From Anaerohalosphaeraceae bacterium (GTDB lineage Bacteria; Planctomycetota; Phycisphaerae; Sedimentisphaerales; UBA12454): a DNA stretch of 54,694 nucleotides. Below are positions 17,349-26,799 of the stretch, in pieces; the stretch's first letter is position 1; the number at the start of each line of letters is the position of its first letter. The translations under genes and the position numbers were made by a program. The notes below the pieces were generated by a model, which worked only from the letters and a program-made list of their open reading frames with translations, searched no databases and was not told where the DNA came from. The DNA lies in NCBI GenBank assembly GCA_021108375.1, contig JAIORA010000051.1, positions 1-54,694 on the forward strand, read 5' to 3'.

Positions 17349-18011
17349 TTATTTTTTAACTGCGGTAATATAAAAACCAGTTGTTATTTTTTTGTTAACT
17401 GGAGCAAAAAATTTGTCTAAATTAATGTATATAATTATAAGTATGGGTAAAATACATTTACGAATCACTTTTCTCAGGCATCGCAGCCTACAGTTTTCGT
17501 CGTTTAAAAAAACACGCCATAAATCATAGAGTACCGAGAAAAAACCGCCCATACACTCTATTTTTATTTCGTCAAAACCAGCTTTTCCAAACTCCATTCT
17601 AACTTTTTCCGGTGTCCATCTCTGGAAATCAAATGGGTCTGCGTGAACAGGATATAGAAACGGCATCGTTGCTATCAGTTTGCCGCCTGCCTTTAATACC
17701 CTTAGCGATTCCCTTAGAGTTTTTTCCGGGTTTTCAAGATGTTCAAGGACTTCTGCTATCAGAACAACATCATAGCTATTGTTATCTACTGGAATTTTTT
17801 CAGATGAACACAAATAGTCCGGCGAAGTCTTCTCATCGATATTCAGATATTCCCAACTATCGGCTTTTGTCATAGACGGACGAAAACAACCTCTCTTGTC
17901 GTTCTTTACTCCACCAACGTCAAGAACTCTGCCACTAAAATCACTTGCCGACAAAAATTTGTCTAACCAATACCGACGAAAACTGATGAATTTCAACTTT
18001 TTGACTCCCAC
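17349..18011 (-). CDS. SAM-dependent methyltransferase with hydrophobic C-terminus
   Basis: 220 aa. FSGRVLDVGGVKNDKRG (motif I) and YDVVLIAEVLEHLENPEKTL (motif IV) place it in the Methyltransf_11 group. A hydrophobic stretch (CILPILIIIYINLDKFFAP) near residues 190-210 could attach it to the inner membrane, close to lipid-linked glycan intermediates. The start is GTG. It lies 14 bp upstream of the glycosyltransferase at 17334. Acceptor unknown. Confidence 0.85.
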   Translation of the reverse strand: MGVKKLKFISFRRYWLDKFLSASDFSGRVLDVGGVKNDKRGCFRPSMTKADSWEYLNIDEKTSPDYLCSSEKIPVDNNSYDVVLIAEVLEHLENPEKTLRESLRVLKAGGKLIATMPFLYPVHADPFDFQRWTPEKVRMEFGKAGFDEIKIECMGGFFSVLYDLWRVFLNDENCRLRCLRKVIRKCILPILIIIYINLDKFFAPVNKKITTGFYITAVKK

Positions 18012-18041
18012 ATTACAATAATCCTAATACTTCCTAAATTA

Positions 18042-19013
18042 CTACTTCTTTCGCACTATAGTCAAATGCATATTCTCTTCTTTGGTCAGTCGTCCTTCAA
18101 CGAGTTCGAATTTATCGCCCAAAAAGTCTATGACAAAGTCTCTCTGTCTTACCGCCTCGGCGGTATCAAGGCCGCCGCCATCACCTTTGATATAGTCAAA
18201 AAATAAAATACCGCCCGTATTTAGCAGCTCGTAAAACTTTTGAGCCGTAGTCATCGGGTCGTTTAAATGCTCGAAAACGGTTATGCAAAATATCACATCA
18301 AGTTTGCCATCAAACTCAAGAACAAAATCATTTTCAGGTTGGAGCAAAATCGGAGTTACGTTTGAACAGTGCCTGAACCTGTAAGAGGCATAGTGAAATG
18401 CAAGTGTAGGAATATCGGAGATATAGATTTGGGCAGAAGATTTGGGCTTGTAAAAATCATAAAGCGAAGCGGTTATCGGGGCTGTGCCACAACCAAATTC
18501 GAGCATTTTAAGGCTTTTAAAATTAGAACTGTAAGATTTGCATTTAGTCAAAATCTTAAGCTGGTCAATAATAGCTTCTCTGCAAACAAGGTGCAGTAAT
18601 TGATAGAGTACTTCAGGCCTTTGCCAGGCCTGGCGATGCTGATTAGAATCTGCAATGTCCGGCACTTCGGTATCCTGAAACTTTGTGCGGTAAACATTTT
18701 TCAGAAAATACAAATCGTCCAATCCCCATAGAGGTCGGCCTTTCAAAACTTCCGACCAGTACTTACGAAATTCAAGAAACCAACCCTGGTCAAGCCTTAT
18801 CTGCCTTAAAGCCTTGCAAGCCAGACTGCGATATTTTAATGGCAAAAGCCTGCTGCGGTATATTCTATGGGCAAAATCTGCCATAGCGGGTATTTTGTTG
18901 CAGACTGAATCCGACCCTTTGACGAGTGGAAAATCCTCGTATAGCTTTTCGACATCAATTGCCATATTGTCATAAAAATTCGCCTTTTGCTTCTGTGAAA
19001 AACCTTCCACCAT
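18042..19013 (-). CDS. SAM-dependent methyltransferase
   Basis: 323 aa from the chosen ATG. An N-terminal region of about 150 residues has no recognised motif. A methyltransferase core follows with KMLEFGCGTAPITASLYDF (motif I) and VIFCITVFEHLNDPMTTAQK. The frame opens at a GTG at 19,022; the ATG at 19,013 has GAGAGGTG about 8 nt ahead and is preferred. The long N-terminal part may recognise the glycan acceptor. Confidence 0.85.
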   Translation of the reverse strand: MVEGFSQKQKANFYDNMAIDVEKLYEDFPLVKGSDSVCNKIPAMADFAHRIYRSRLLPLKYRSLACKALRQIRLDQGWFLEFRKYWSEVLKGRPLWGLDDLYFLKNVYRTKFQDTEVPDIADSNQHRQAWQRPEVLYQLLHLVCREAIIDQLKILTKCKSYSSNFKSLKMLEFGCGTAPITASLYDFYKPKSSAQIYISDIPTLAFHYASYRFRHCSNVTPILLQPENDFVLEFDGKLDVIFCITVFEHLNDPMTTAQKFYELLNTGGILFFDYIKGDGGGLDTAEAVRQRDFVIDFLGDKFELVEGRLTKEENMHLTIVRKK

Positions 19014-19025
19014 TTTTAACACCTC

Positions 19026-20126
19026 TCAGGAATCAATGAAACCTTTAAAAAATTCTTTCCATAACGGCGTATGGGCCGAGTACGTATTCTCTGCAGCGGT
19101 ATTTATTCCGTTTTGTATCATTTTCTGCCGCAACTGGCTATCGCTCAAAATTTTCATAACGGCATCGGCCAACGCCTCAATATCTTCAACATCAATCATC
19201 ATTCCGTTGTGTTCGTTCTTTACCATATCCATAGCCTGTCCAACACGAGTTGTAACCAGCGGCACTCCCGAAGCCAGCGATTCAAGAATCGCCTTTGGGC
19301 CACCCTCCTGCCTTGAAGTTACCATATAAACGTCAAGACAATTATACAACTGTCCAATTTCGGAATAATCTTCAAGGTAAATATGCTGATAAGGAACTGA
19401 TAATTCATCGAGTCCTTTTTTGACATAGCCTCTGGCTGGGCCGGAAAGCAAAATAAAGAGTTCGGGGAGCGAGTCTTTCAAAATCGCAACCGTTTTAAGA
19501 AAAATGTCAGGCCCCTTTACCATTTTGGGAGTCATTCCATCTCCCCAGCCGTCGCCATCCTTTTGAAACGAACCTATTACGACCCCGCTTTGCGGGATGC
19601 TGTATCGCTCTCTTGCCTTTGCCTTTTTGTCGGCATCTGCAACACTAAAAAACTCACCCCGTGTCGCGATTGGAATCAGATGAACTTTAGATGGCTCTAT
19701 GCCGGTATCGAGAATTATATCTCTCATATATGAATGGGATGCCTGTATGCGAGTAACCCTGTGGTGGTACTTTTTCAGATTGTTATAGCATTTTTTCATC
19801 ATAGGATTCTGTGTGTCTGGATAGCCGTGATAATACGGAAAGGCAATTCTTGCTTTAGGGAGCAGATAAAGCTGCGGCCGTCTGAGAAAATATACACTCG
19901 GATAAAAAACCGCCTGCCTTGCAAAACCTATTTTTTGCGGACCCGACAATCGCCACGAGATTCCCAGATTTTCCAGCACGTCCTCTGTGAGGCATTTTAT
20001 CTCCCGGTTTGTTACCCAGTCCATACCTTCAGAAACGAAAAGCACATCACGATAGGGATTGCATCGAAACGATGCCAGCAGATTCCTGCACAGCGAAGGA
20101 TTATTATATAAGAGGTCTTGAGCCAT
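19026..20126 (-). CDS. Family 4 glycosyltransferase
   Basis: 366 aa from the chosen ATG. GT-B features are VHLIPIATRGEFF, VKGPDIFLKTVAIL and SRQEGGPKAILESLASGVPLVTT, where E-x7-E is present as EGGPKAILE. The frame extends 17 codons upstream into the radical SAM gene; the ATG at 20,126, two bases after that gene's stop, is the more likely start. Mid-operon position; donor unknown. Confidence 0.9.
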   Translation of the reverse strand: MAQDLLYNNPSLCRNLLASFRCNPYRDVLFVSEGMDWVTNREIKCLTEDVLENLGISWRLSGPQKIGFARQAVFYPSVYFLRRPQLYLLPKARIAFPYYHGYPDTQNPMMKKCYNNLKKYHHRVTRIQASHSYMRDIILDTGIEPSKVHLIPIATRGEFFSVADADKKAKARERYSIPQSGVVIGSFQKDGDGWGDGMTPKMVKGPDIFLKTVAILKDSLPELFILLSGPARGYVKKGLDELSVPYQHIYLEDYSEIGQLYNCLDVYMVTSRQEGGPKAILESLASGVPLVTTRVGQAMDMVKNEHNGMMIDVEDIEALADAVMKILSDSQLRQKMIQNGINTAAENTYSAHTPLWKEFFKGFIDS

Positions 20127-20128
20127 TT

Positions 20129-21556
20129 TTAAAATTTGAATATCTTTGCCAATTTCTTCATCAAAATTGAATAGCATTTTTGCAGGAAATACTTCGGACT
20201 CAGCAAAAAGAACATAAGAGCCGAGAGATATATACTGTACTGCCGGAATTTAGGATTGATGATATTTCCGTAAGGGTCTTTCATCGCAAAGTATTTACCC
20301 TTAAAATCATAATCCTTGGTAATCCATTGATAATCCGAATTGAGTTTCATAAATCGATTGCACTCTTCAGTGCCTGGATAGATGTCGATACCGACACCAA
20401 TGTAATACTCATCACGGGCAAGCTTTAATTTCTTTATCAGCCTGACAGTCTGGAGTGTTTCGGTAAACTTTTCGCCGGGAGTTGAAGACATAAACGATAG
20501 ACGAAACTTAATGCCGTGCTTGCGGAGAGCCTCAATTATTATTGGCAATTTTTCAAGATTGATGCCCTTTCGCAACCTCTTAAGAACTGCCTTTGAGCCG
20601 GATTCAACACCGATAAAAAGCTGCTCAAAACCGGCTTTTGCCATTGCAGCGATAACTTCCTCGTCCAAACCATCAAGACGTGAATGTGCCTGAAATTCAA
20701 GATTCAGCTCCTCCCTGCAAATCGCCTCACATAACTCAAGACAGTGCTTTTTTCTAAGAGTAACTGTTTCATCTCTGAAACGTACGGTCTTTAAGGGCAG
20801 TCGCGATTTAAGTTCCTTGAGTTCCTTTATCACCGAATCAACAGAACGATTTCTATGAGTTTTATTCCAATAGTGATTGCAATTGCAAAATGTACATAAA
20901 GCAGTACAGCCCCGGGCAGTAATCATATCTATATGAGTAAGATTATCAGAATCTTTATCCGATTCAGAAAAATAATCCCTGTCTATCAGCGGAAGAGCGT
21001 CAAGGTCTTCCATTAACTCTATCTTAGGATTGTCAATTATCCTGCCGTCTTTGCGATAAGTCAGAGCAGGTATTTCAGAATAATTACTATCCTTTGCCTT
21101 AAGTTTGTCAGTGAGCATTTTAAAGGGTATCTCACCTTCAAACTTTATAACCGCATCAACCGCCGGAGTCTTTTGCATTATTTCTTCTGCCATATAAGAA
21201 GCGTGATTGCCGCCAAAAACGATGAAGGTGTTCGGCAACTGTTCCTTTATCACGTTTGTCCAGTACAGACAGTTGAAGATATTGGAAGCATAAGTGCTTA
21301 TTGCGATAACATCAGGGGCAAAATCAGTAATTTGCCTGAGTAGGTCAGGATCGGTTTTGATATACCTAACAACAATTTTTTCGGCCGGCTGATTCATCTC
21401 TATGCCCTTCATCTGGTAATCATCGCTGTCAACAAAGGACCCTAGGCTGACCAGCCCGAAAGGTATCACTACCTGCTCATAAAAAAATGAAGTCGAACTT
21501 ACGCTAAGCAAAAGAATCTTTAATTTGTCGCTTTTCGGTTTTGTGTCGCTACTCAT
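20129..21556 (-). CDS. Radical SAM enzyme with N-terminal B12-binding-like domain
   Basis: 475 aa. Residues about 12-150 resemble the cobalamin-binding fold (PFGLVSLGSFV, DVIAISTYASN, FIVFGGNHAS), but the D-x-H-x-x-G base-off motif is not evident. The radical SAM cluster motif is C217-x3-C221-x2-C224 in TARGCTALCTFCN. It is followed by QLFIGVESGS and RLSFMSSTPGE. Family members methylate unreactive carbons or rearrange rings. In a glycan operon next to gmd it may C-methylate or deoxygenate a sugar; that is inference. The ATG at 21,556 is preceded by an in-frame TTG. Confidence 0.88.
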   Translation of the reverse strand: MSSDTKPKSDKLKILLLSVSSTSFFYEQVVIPFGLVSLGSFVDSDDYQMKGIEMNQPAEKIVVRYIKTDPDLLRQITDFAPDVIAISTYASNIFNCLYWTNVIKEQLPNTFIVFGGNHASYMAEEIMQKTPAVDAVIKFEGEIPFKMLTDKLKAKDSNYSEIPALTYRKDGRIIDNPKIELMEDLDALPLIDRDYFSESDKDSDNLTHIDMITARGCTALCTFCNCNHYWNKTHRNRSVDSVIKELKELKSRLPLKTVRFRDETVTLRKKHCLELCEAICREELNLEFQAHSRLDGLDEEVIAAMAKAGFEQLFIGVESGSKAVLKRLRKGINLEKLPIIIEALRKHGIKFRLSFMSSTPGEKFTETLQTVRLIKKLKLARDEYYIGVGIDIYPGTEECNRFMKLNSDYQWITKDYDFKGKYFAMKDPYGNIINPKFRQYSIYLSALMFFLLSPKYFLQKCYSILMKKLAKIFKF

Positions 21557-21574
21557 CAAAAATATTCCTGAAAA

Positions 21575-22570
21575 TTAAAGGGTAGCCTTATTTTTGTTTG
21601 TGAGATACTCAATATCGTGGTCAACCATACTCGTTACCAATTCATCAAAACTGATTTCTGGCTCCCAGCCGAGAACTTTCTTAGCCTTGGCATAGTCGCC
21701 CAAAAGAATGTCCACTTCTGCGGGACGGTAAAATTTTTCATCTACAATCACATGCTTTTGATAGTCAAGACCAACGTGCGAGAAAGCTTTCTCACAAAAC
21801 TTGCGTACCGAATGGGTTTCGCCCGTACATACTACATAATCGTCCGGCTTATCCTGCTGGAGCATCATCCACATCGCCCGGACATAATCCTTTGCGTGCC
21901 CCCAGTCGCGTTGCGCTTCAAGGTTGCCCAGTGCCAACGTATCTTTCAAGCCCTGCTTTATCATAGCAACGTGTGAAGTAATCTTGCGAGTAACAAATTC
22001 AAAACCTCGCCGAGGCGACTCGTGATTATACAAAATTCCGCTGCACGCAAAAAGGTCGTAAGCCTCTCGGTAGTTTCGTGTCAGGTCAAAGCCGGCACTT
22101 TTAGAAATTCCATAAACACTTCGCGGGTGAAACCTTGTCTGCTCATTCTGGGGTACTTCGCAAACCTTGCCGAACATTTCACTTGATGCTGCAAAATAAA
22201 ATTTCGCTTTCGGAACAATATCATTAACCGCCGAAAGGATGTAATGACTTCCGCTGATATTCGACTGCAATGTCGAAAATTCATCCTCAAAGCTATACGA
22301 AACAAAACTCTGCGCTGCCAGATGATAAACTTCGTCTGGCCGAACTTTTGCAATCGCTTTGTAAACAGAGGGATAGCTCTCAAGAGAGCCGGAGACCAAT
22401 TCCAACCTGTCGTTACCAAACAGATGCTTTATCCTGCTCATCCTGTGCTCAGTATCTTCAAGTGCAACCCGCCTTACAAAGCCGTAAACTTTGTACCCCT
22501 TTTCAAGCAAAAGCTCAGCGAGATAAGAGCCGTCCTGACCCGTGATTCCTGTTATAAATGCTTTTTTCAT
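21575..22570 (-). CDS. gmd: Gmd, GDP-mannose 4,6-dehydratase
   Basis: 331 aa, extended SDR fold. ITGITGQDGSYLAE (G8/G11/G14) binds NADP; FAASSEMFGK and Y153-x3-K157 (VYGISKSAG) form the active site; YNHESPRRGFEFVTRKI is a Gmd hallmark. It converts GDP-D-mannose to GDP-4-keto-6-deoxymannose, the precursor of L-fucose, D-rhamnose and perosamine. No Fcl or Rmd reductase is in the window, so the next step is elsewhere or is done by another enzyme here, for example the DegT aminotransferase at 33191. AGGA lies before the ATG. Confidence 0.94.
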   Translation of the reverse strand: MKKAFITGITGQDGSYLAELLLEKGYKVYGFVRRVALEDTEHRMSRIKHLFGNDRLELVSGSLESYPSVYKAIAKVRPDEVYHLAAQSFVSYSFEDEFSTLQSNISGSHYILSAVNDIVPKAKFYFAASSEMFGKVCEVPQNEQTRFHPRSVYGISKSAGFDLTRNYREAYDLFACSGILYNHESPRRGFEFVTRKITSHVAMIKQGLKDTLALGNLEAQRDWGHAKDYVRAMWMMLQQDKPDDYVVCTGETHSVRKFCEKAFSHVGLDYQKHVIVDEKFYRPAEVDILLGDYAKAKKVLGWEPEISFDELVTSMVDHDIEYLTNKNKATL

Positions 22571-22588
22571 TTTTCCTGTCCTAAAATA

Positions 22589-23398
22589 CTATTGACTGTC
22601 AATAATTTGATAACATTTTTTTATCCACTTTTTTTTGTCGCTTTTGCCAAAATATTTTTTGATTGGCGTAGAAATTAAAGGCACTCTGAACCATTTCATA
22701 TATTTCGCTGCGCCGAGAGAGGCACCTCTGCCAAAATGAGACGCCACAAGTTTGCCATCATCTAAATAGTACTCTTCAACTCCAATAAATTCAGCGAAAA
22801 ATCCATCTCTAAAATCTCTCGTATTGTACACAGTAAAAACTTTACCGTATAAGCCCGCAGCGGAAAATTTTTGCCTCCACTGCCATGAAGTATCCTGGCC
22901 TTTTGTTATGTCGCCGGGAGTACACGAAATTTCGAGTGATTTAAAAATTTCTGTCTCAAAAACAGCAGCAAACGGAAGAGGAAAATCTCCACCGCCCAGT
23001 CTTGGACCAGCTCTGAGGCTCGGCGAGGTAGCCCCGAATATCTTTACTTTTTCGTCCAGATGATTCGTCAGTTCAATATCCCAATTTTTCAGCAAAAAAA
23101 CACAATCGCTGTCCAAAACGGCGGTGTATTTAGATGCCGACTTTTCGATAAGCAAATCTAACGCCTGCCCGTGAGCCATACTCGCTGCGGCATTTTGCTG
23201 TCTGAAAAACAACTCTACTTTTTCATTTTCCTGAGACAACCGTTTAATTTTCTCAATATCTGCTGGATTGGAACCATTGTCACAGACGATGAGCTTATAT
23301 GAATTGCAGGTCAACTTTTTCAGCGAGTAAATTATAAGCTCAACAAAATCAGCGGTATTATAGTTAACCGTCGCTATTGTTATCAATGGCTCAGTCAT
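22589..23398 (-). CDS. Family 2 glycosyltransferase
   Basis: 269 aa from the chosen ATG. LITIATVNYNTADFVELII and KLIVCDNGSN are the N-terminal GT-A motifs; YTAVLDSDCVFLLKNWD holds the DxD metal site. No membrane segments, so it should act on the cytoplasmic face. The frame allows an ATG at 23,413, but the ATG at 23,398, overlapping the upstream stop by 8 nt, fits the family start better. Confidence 0.88.
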   Translation of the reverse strand: MTEPLITIATVNYNTADFVELIIYSLKKLTCNSYKLIVCDNGSNPADIEKIKRLSQENEKVELFFRQQNAAASMAHGQALDLLIEKSASKYTAVLDSDCVFLLKNWDIELTNHLDEKVKIFGATSPSLRAGPRLGGGDFPLPFAAVFETEIFKSLEISCTPGDITKGQDTSWQWRQKFSAAGLYGKVFTVYNTRDFRDGFFAEFIGVEEYYLDDGKLVASHFGRGASLGAAKYMKWFRVPLISTPIKKYFGKSDKKKWIKKCYQIIDSQ

Positions 23399-24398
23399 TT
23401 TGCTTTCTTGCATAAACGGTCATTCTACTCGTTTTGCCAAACGCCGCAAGTAATGAAACAAAACATCTCACAAATGTTTTTCTAACCAATTTATTATGGA
23501 GAACTCCTGTCAACGTTTTGTTACGCAAATAATCAGCCGAGGCAACTAAATCCCTGTCGAAATTCTGATGGATTATCTTTTCGACTTTAAAACCTGCTTT
23601 CTCCAGAACCATCGTAATTGTCTTTGGAGAAAAATGGTTCAAATGTTGCGGCACATGCAATGTGTAGGATATTTTTTTGTATAACTTTGCTTCAAGGCCG
23701 GTAATATCAGGCACGGAAACAATCAATTGTCCGGCAGGTTTCATAACTTTATTTGCCATTTTAAGACTGGCCGCAGGATCGTGCAAATGCTCCAAAACCA
23801 TACCCATATGAACAACATCGAAAAAACCGTTCTGATAATCGCACGTCTCAAATGAACCGATAGAAACATTATTCAGTCCGAGAACATCTCTTGCATATTC
23901 AGCGGCTTTAGCATTAAACTCAAGGCCATAAACATCCCATCCGTAACTTGCCATTTTCGCCAGATGCATTCCCCACGAACAGCCAACATCCAGCAGGCGA
24001 CCGCTTGGCACAAATTTCGGTATGCGAGCCAGTGCTATTTTACGCATAAGCAAAAGTTTTAGCAAAAATGCGGTAAATCTATTATGTGGTGATTCAAACT
24101 CATATCCATAATAATGCGCAAGCATTGTACGAATAACTTTTTCCTTTCGCGAATCTTTATCAGCAAATGGATTGCCCGGAGTATAATAGCCCGCTGAGTC
24201 GGGATAGAAAACCCCTATCGTCTCTTTCGTTGGCCTTGGGTTCGTAAAAACAAAACCGCAACTGTCACACTTGACAACATCGAAAAAATTCTGTGTATCA
24301 TTGTATAAATCACGCGCCTCTTTTATATGGACGCTATAATTATCTGAGCCGCATACAGCACAGGGTACGGTTTCAAGTTTATAATTCATTTCGCCCAT
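23391..24398 (-). CDS. Methyltransferase with N-terminal zinc ribbon
   Basis: 335 aa. An N-terminal four-cysteine zinc ribbon (CAVCGSDNY about 14-22, CDSCGFVFTNPRP about 49-61) is followed by a SAM-binding core (LLDVGCSWGMHL; FDVVHMGMVLEHLHDP). This layout is common in C- and O-methyltransferases of deoxysugar pathways. The nearby gmd makes a keto-deoxysugar substrate type, so sugar methylation is plausible. It overlaps the GT2 gene by 8 nt. Confidence 0.85.
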   Translation of the reverse strand: MGEMNYKLETVPCAVCGSDNYSVHIKEARDLYNDTQNFFDVVKCDSCGFVFTNPRPTKETIGVFYPDSAGYYTPGNPFADKDSRKEKVIRTMLAHYYGYEFESPHNRFTAFLLKLLLMRKIALARIPKFVPSGRLLDVGCSWGMHLAKMASYGWDVYGLEFNAKAAEYARDVLGLNNVSIGSFETCDYQNGFFDVVHMGMVLEHLHDPAASLKMANKVMKPAGQLIVSVPDITGLEAKLYKKISYTLHVPQHLNHFSPKTITMVLEKAGFKVEKIIHQNFDRDLVASADYLRNKTLTGVLHNKLVRKTFVRCFVSLLAAFGKTSRMTVYARKQND

Positions 24399-24461
24399 TC
24401 TGCTTTTTCAAAACAACAAATATCTACAACTCATCTCAAAACTCATAACAAGCTAATCTCA

Positions 24462-25352
24462 TCAATTTTTTCTGAAAAGATAATATATATTATTCATTCC
24501 GAAAAGCTTTTCGTACAATTTCAAAGCCCACAAACTTGACCTGCCCATAACCTTGCAAACTATGGCATTATATGACAATGCTGAGGGTTTCACTGCAGAG
24601 CCACAACTGGGCTTTCTGTCTGCTTTATAGTATTGACCTGCGAGACTTGAATACTCATAATAAATATCCGAAACAGATGCACCGGCATCGGCAAACAACC
24701 GCTTAATCATTTTGACATCAACATAATTAAGCGTATCAATAAATGCGGTAGGCCTTGCCAAAAGTTTGAGATAAATTTTCGCAAGCGGCCTTGGACACTT
24801 AGGCGGAAATAAAATCTTATAGTGTGGCTCTATCGGCAGCCAGTAATTGGGAACCTGAACAAAACCAACCCCTCCGGGCTTTAAAACCCGAACCATTTCA
24901 TTGACAGACTTTGAGACATCCCTAACGTGTTCAAGAACACAAATACTCTGAACATAGTCAAATTCATTATCTGCAAACGGCAAATTCTCAGCGGGAGCCT
25001 GAATTAATTCTGGTAAGACACCATTGATTTTTGCACGCAGACCAGCAACTTCAAGCACATCTTCATCAACATCACAACCTGTAACAACAGCACCCATTTG
25101 AACGGCAGCAACGACATTACCTCCCCAGCCGCAACCTACGTCGAGCATTTTTTTGTCGCTGATATCAAAAGATGCCACCTGCTCTATCACCTTTAAACCA
25201 AGCTTAGCTCTTGCCAATTCATCCTTTCTTGCTTCAATTCGCGATTTCCAGTCATAAAGCCCAAGGCAATCCCAATAATAATGCTTCAAGTGCTTCTTGA
25301 TGGCAACATCGAATTTCTCTTTATCTGTATTTTCTTTTGCAACGTTACACAT
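24462..25352 (-). CDS. SAM-dependent methyltransferase
   Basis: 296 aa. Motif I KMLDVGCGWGGNVVAAV, motif II VTGCDVDEDVLEVA and motif IV YVQSICVLEHVRDVSK identify a Methyltransf_11 enzyme. RVLKPGGVGFVQVPNYW is typical of the group. Its ATG overlaps the stop of the flippase gene by one base. Acceptor unknown. Confidence 0.87.
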   Translation of the reverse strand: MCNVAKENTDKEKFDVAIKKHLKHYYWDCLGLYDWKSRIEARKDELARAKLGLKVIEQVASFDISDKKMLDVGCGWGGNVVAAVQMGAVVTGCDVDEDVLEVAGLRAKINGVLPELIQAPAENLPFADNEFDYVQSICVLEHVRDVSKSVNEMVRVLKPGGVGFVQVPNYWLPIEPHYKILFPPKCPRPLAKIYLKLLARPTAFIDTLNYVDVKMIKRLFADAGASVSDIYYEYSSLAGQYYKADRKPSCGSAVKPSALSYNAIVCKVMGRSSLWALKLYEKLFGMNNIYYLFRKN

Positions 25353-26782
25353 CAGCGACCAATTACTCCTCTAAACGGCATCATCAATTCCTGCAATCGT
25401 GCTTTCGTCAATATGCCGAAATAAATCTCAACAATAATAAATACAACCACTGCCGGCAGCAACGCAAATACAGAATAATTCACAAAATATCCAGCAACAA
25501 TTATAACCGCCAGCGGCAAACCAACTTTCACCAACAAAAGACCTGCCCCGATATTGCCAAAATGATGCCTAAGAATAAACAGCCTTAAAAAACCAACAGG
25601 AAATATCCAAACAACAAACTCAGCCATCGGCAATGCCGCTGCTCCAATATTAACACCCGAAATATTCATTGGTATCAACAAATAGTAAAGCCCTACTGTT
25701 ACAACAGCAGTTAAAGGGTCCAGCATCGCGATTAACTTGTGCTTTTCTATAGCATAAATAATATGTGAATAAGGCCGCCAGAACAAACGGGCAACTATCG
25801 AAAGCCCAAGAAACTTCAAAATAAACCCTGCCCTGACATTCTCTATGCCGAATATGGTTTCGACAACAAAGCCTGAACCAAAGACAAGACATATCGTAAG
25901 CAGCCCGCTGCAAAAACTTAGAACCTGTCGCAGGTCCTGAAACTTTTTATGAAAAAAGCCCGGCACATTAGCTACTCTATGAGCAATTTCAGTAAACATC
26001 GTATTGGTTACGGGCTTAATAAGTCTGTCAAACATTCCATAACATCGCATAGCGACTTGGTAAAAACCGACCTCCTTAAGGCCTATCAAGCTGCCAAGTG
26101 CAATCTTATCGAAATGACTCAAAAACCTGCCGACTATGCTTGAAAAAGCTATCGGCAAAGAATAGCTAAAATACTTGCGGAAACCCACTCTGGTTAACGA
26201 CGAAAAATATGGCAACTTCTTCTTATGGAAATAGACCACACCACCCAAAATAGTTATCAGAGGCAATACGAACTTACTGGCCGCAAGCAAATACAAATCG
26301 GGCTTTACGAAACACACAAATAACGTATAAGCCAAAGCTATAAGCGCCGCAATTATTTCAACACCTGAATAGTACTTAAAATCCCTTTTGCCCACAAAAG
26401 TCATCGTGAAAAACTGCGAAACCAGCTCAGCAATCAAAACTCCGAAAACCAGCCACAACAACTGTCCATCAAGCTGGCCATATCTGAGCTTTAAAAAATA
26501 TGCTCCCGAAAACACAACGAAAGTAACAACTATAAGCAGAGCTTTAAGAAACAAAAAAGTGCTTATATCACGCTCATCATCATCGGAGGCGAGAAATTTG
26601 CTGTAAGCCTGCGACAATCCCAAATCTGCAAAGACGCTGTACAGCCCGGCAATACTGTAATAATAAATAATCTTACCCCACGTCTCAGCCCCAAAAATAC
26701 GAATAACCAAAATCATTGGCAAAAGACCTATCGCCGAAGTCAGGATATTGGAACCAATTCTTATGTAAGTATTCTTTATCAC
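25352..26782 (-). CDS. Wzx-like polysaccharide flippase (MOP superfamily)
   Basis: 476 aa, with about 12-14 hydrophobic helices spread along the whole length. The start ILTSAIGLLPMILVIRIFGAETWGKI and the F-x-D-x-G segment YSVFADLGLSQ are typical of O-antigen and capsule translocases. It should flip undecaprenyl-linked repeat units across the inner membrane. No Wzy polymerase or Wzz is recognised in the window. The start appears to be GTG without a clear ribosome-binding site. Confidence 0.88.
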   Translation of the reverse strand: MIKNTYIRIGSNILTSAIGLLPMILVIRIFGAETWGKIIYYYSIAGLYSVFADLGLSQAYSKFLASDDDERDISTFLFLKALLIVVTFVVFSGAYFLKLRYGQLDGQLLWLVFGVLIAELVSQFFTMTFVGKRDFKYYSGVEIIAALIALAYTLFVCFVKPDLYLLAASKFVLPLITILGGVVYFHKKKLPYFSSLTRVGFRKYFSYSLPIAFSSIVGRFLSHFDKIALGSLIGLKEVGFYQVAMRCYGMFDRLIKPVTNTMFTEIAHRVANVPGFFHKKFQDLRQVLSFCSGLLTICLVFGSGFVVETIFGIENVRAGFILKFLGLSIVARLFWRPYSHIIYAIEKHKLIAMLDPLTAVVTVGLYYLLIPMNISGVNIGAAALPMAEFVVWIFPVGFLRLFILRHHFGNIGAGLLLVKVGLPLAVIIVAGYFVNYSVFALLPAVVVFIIVEIYFGILTKARLQELMMPFRGVIGR

Positions 26783-26799
26783 AGTTCAAAAACAATACG

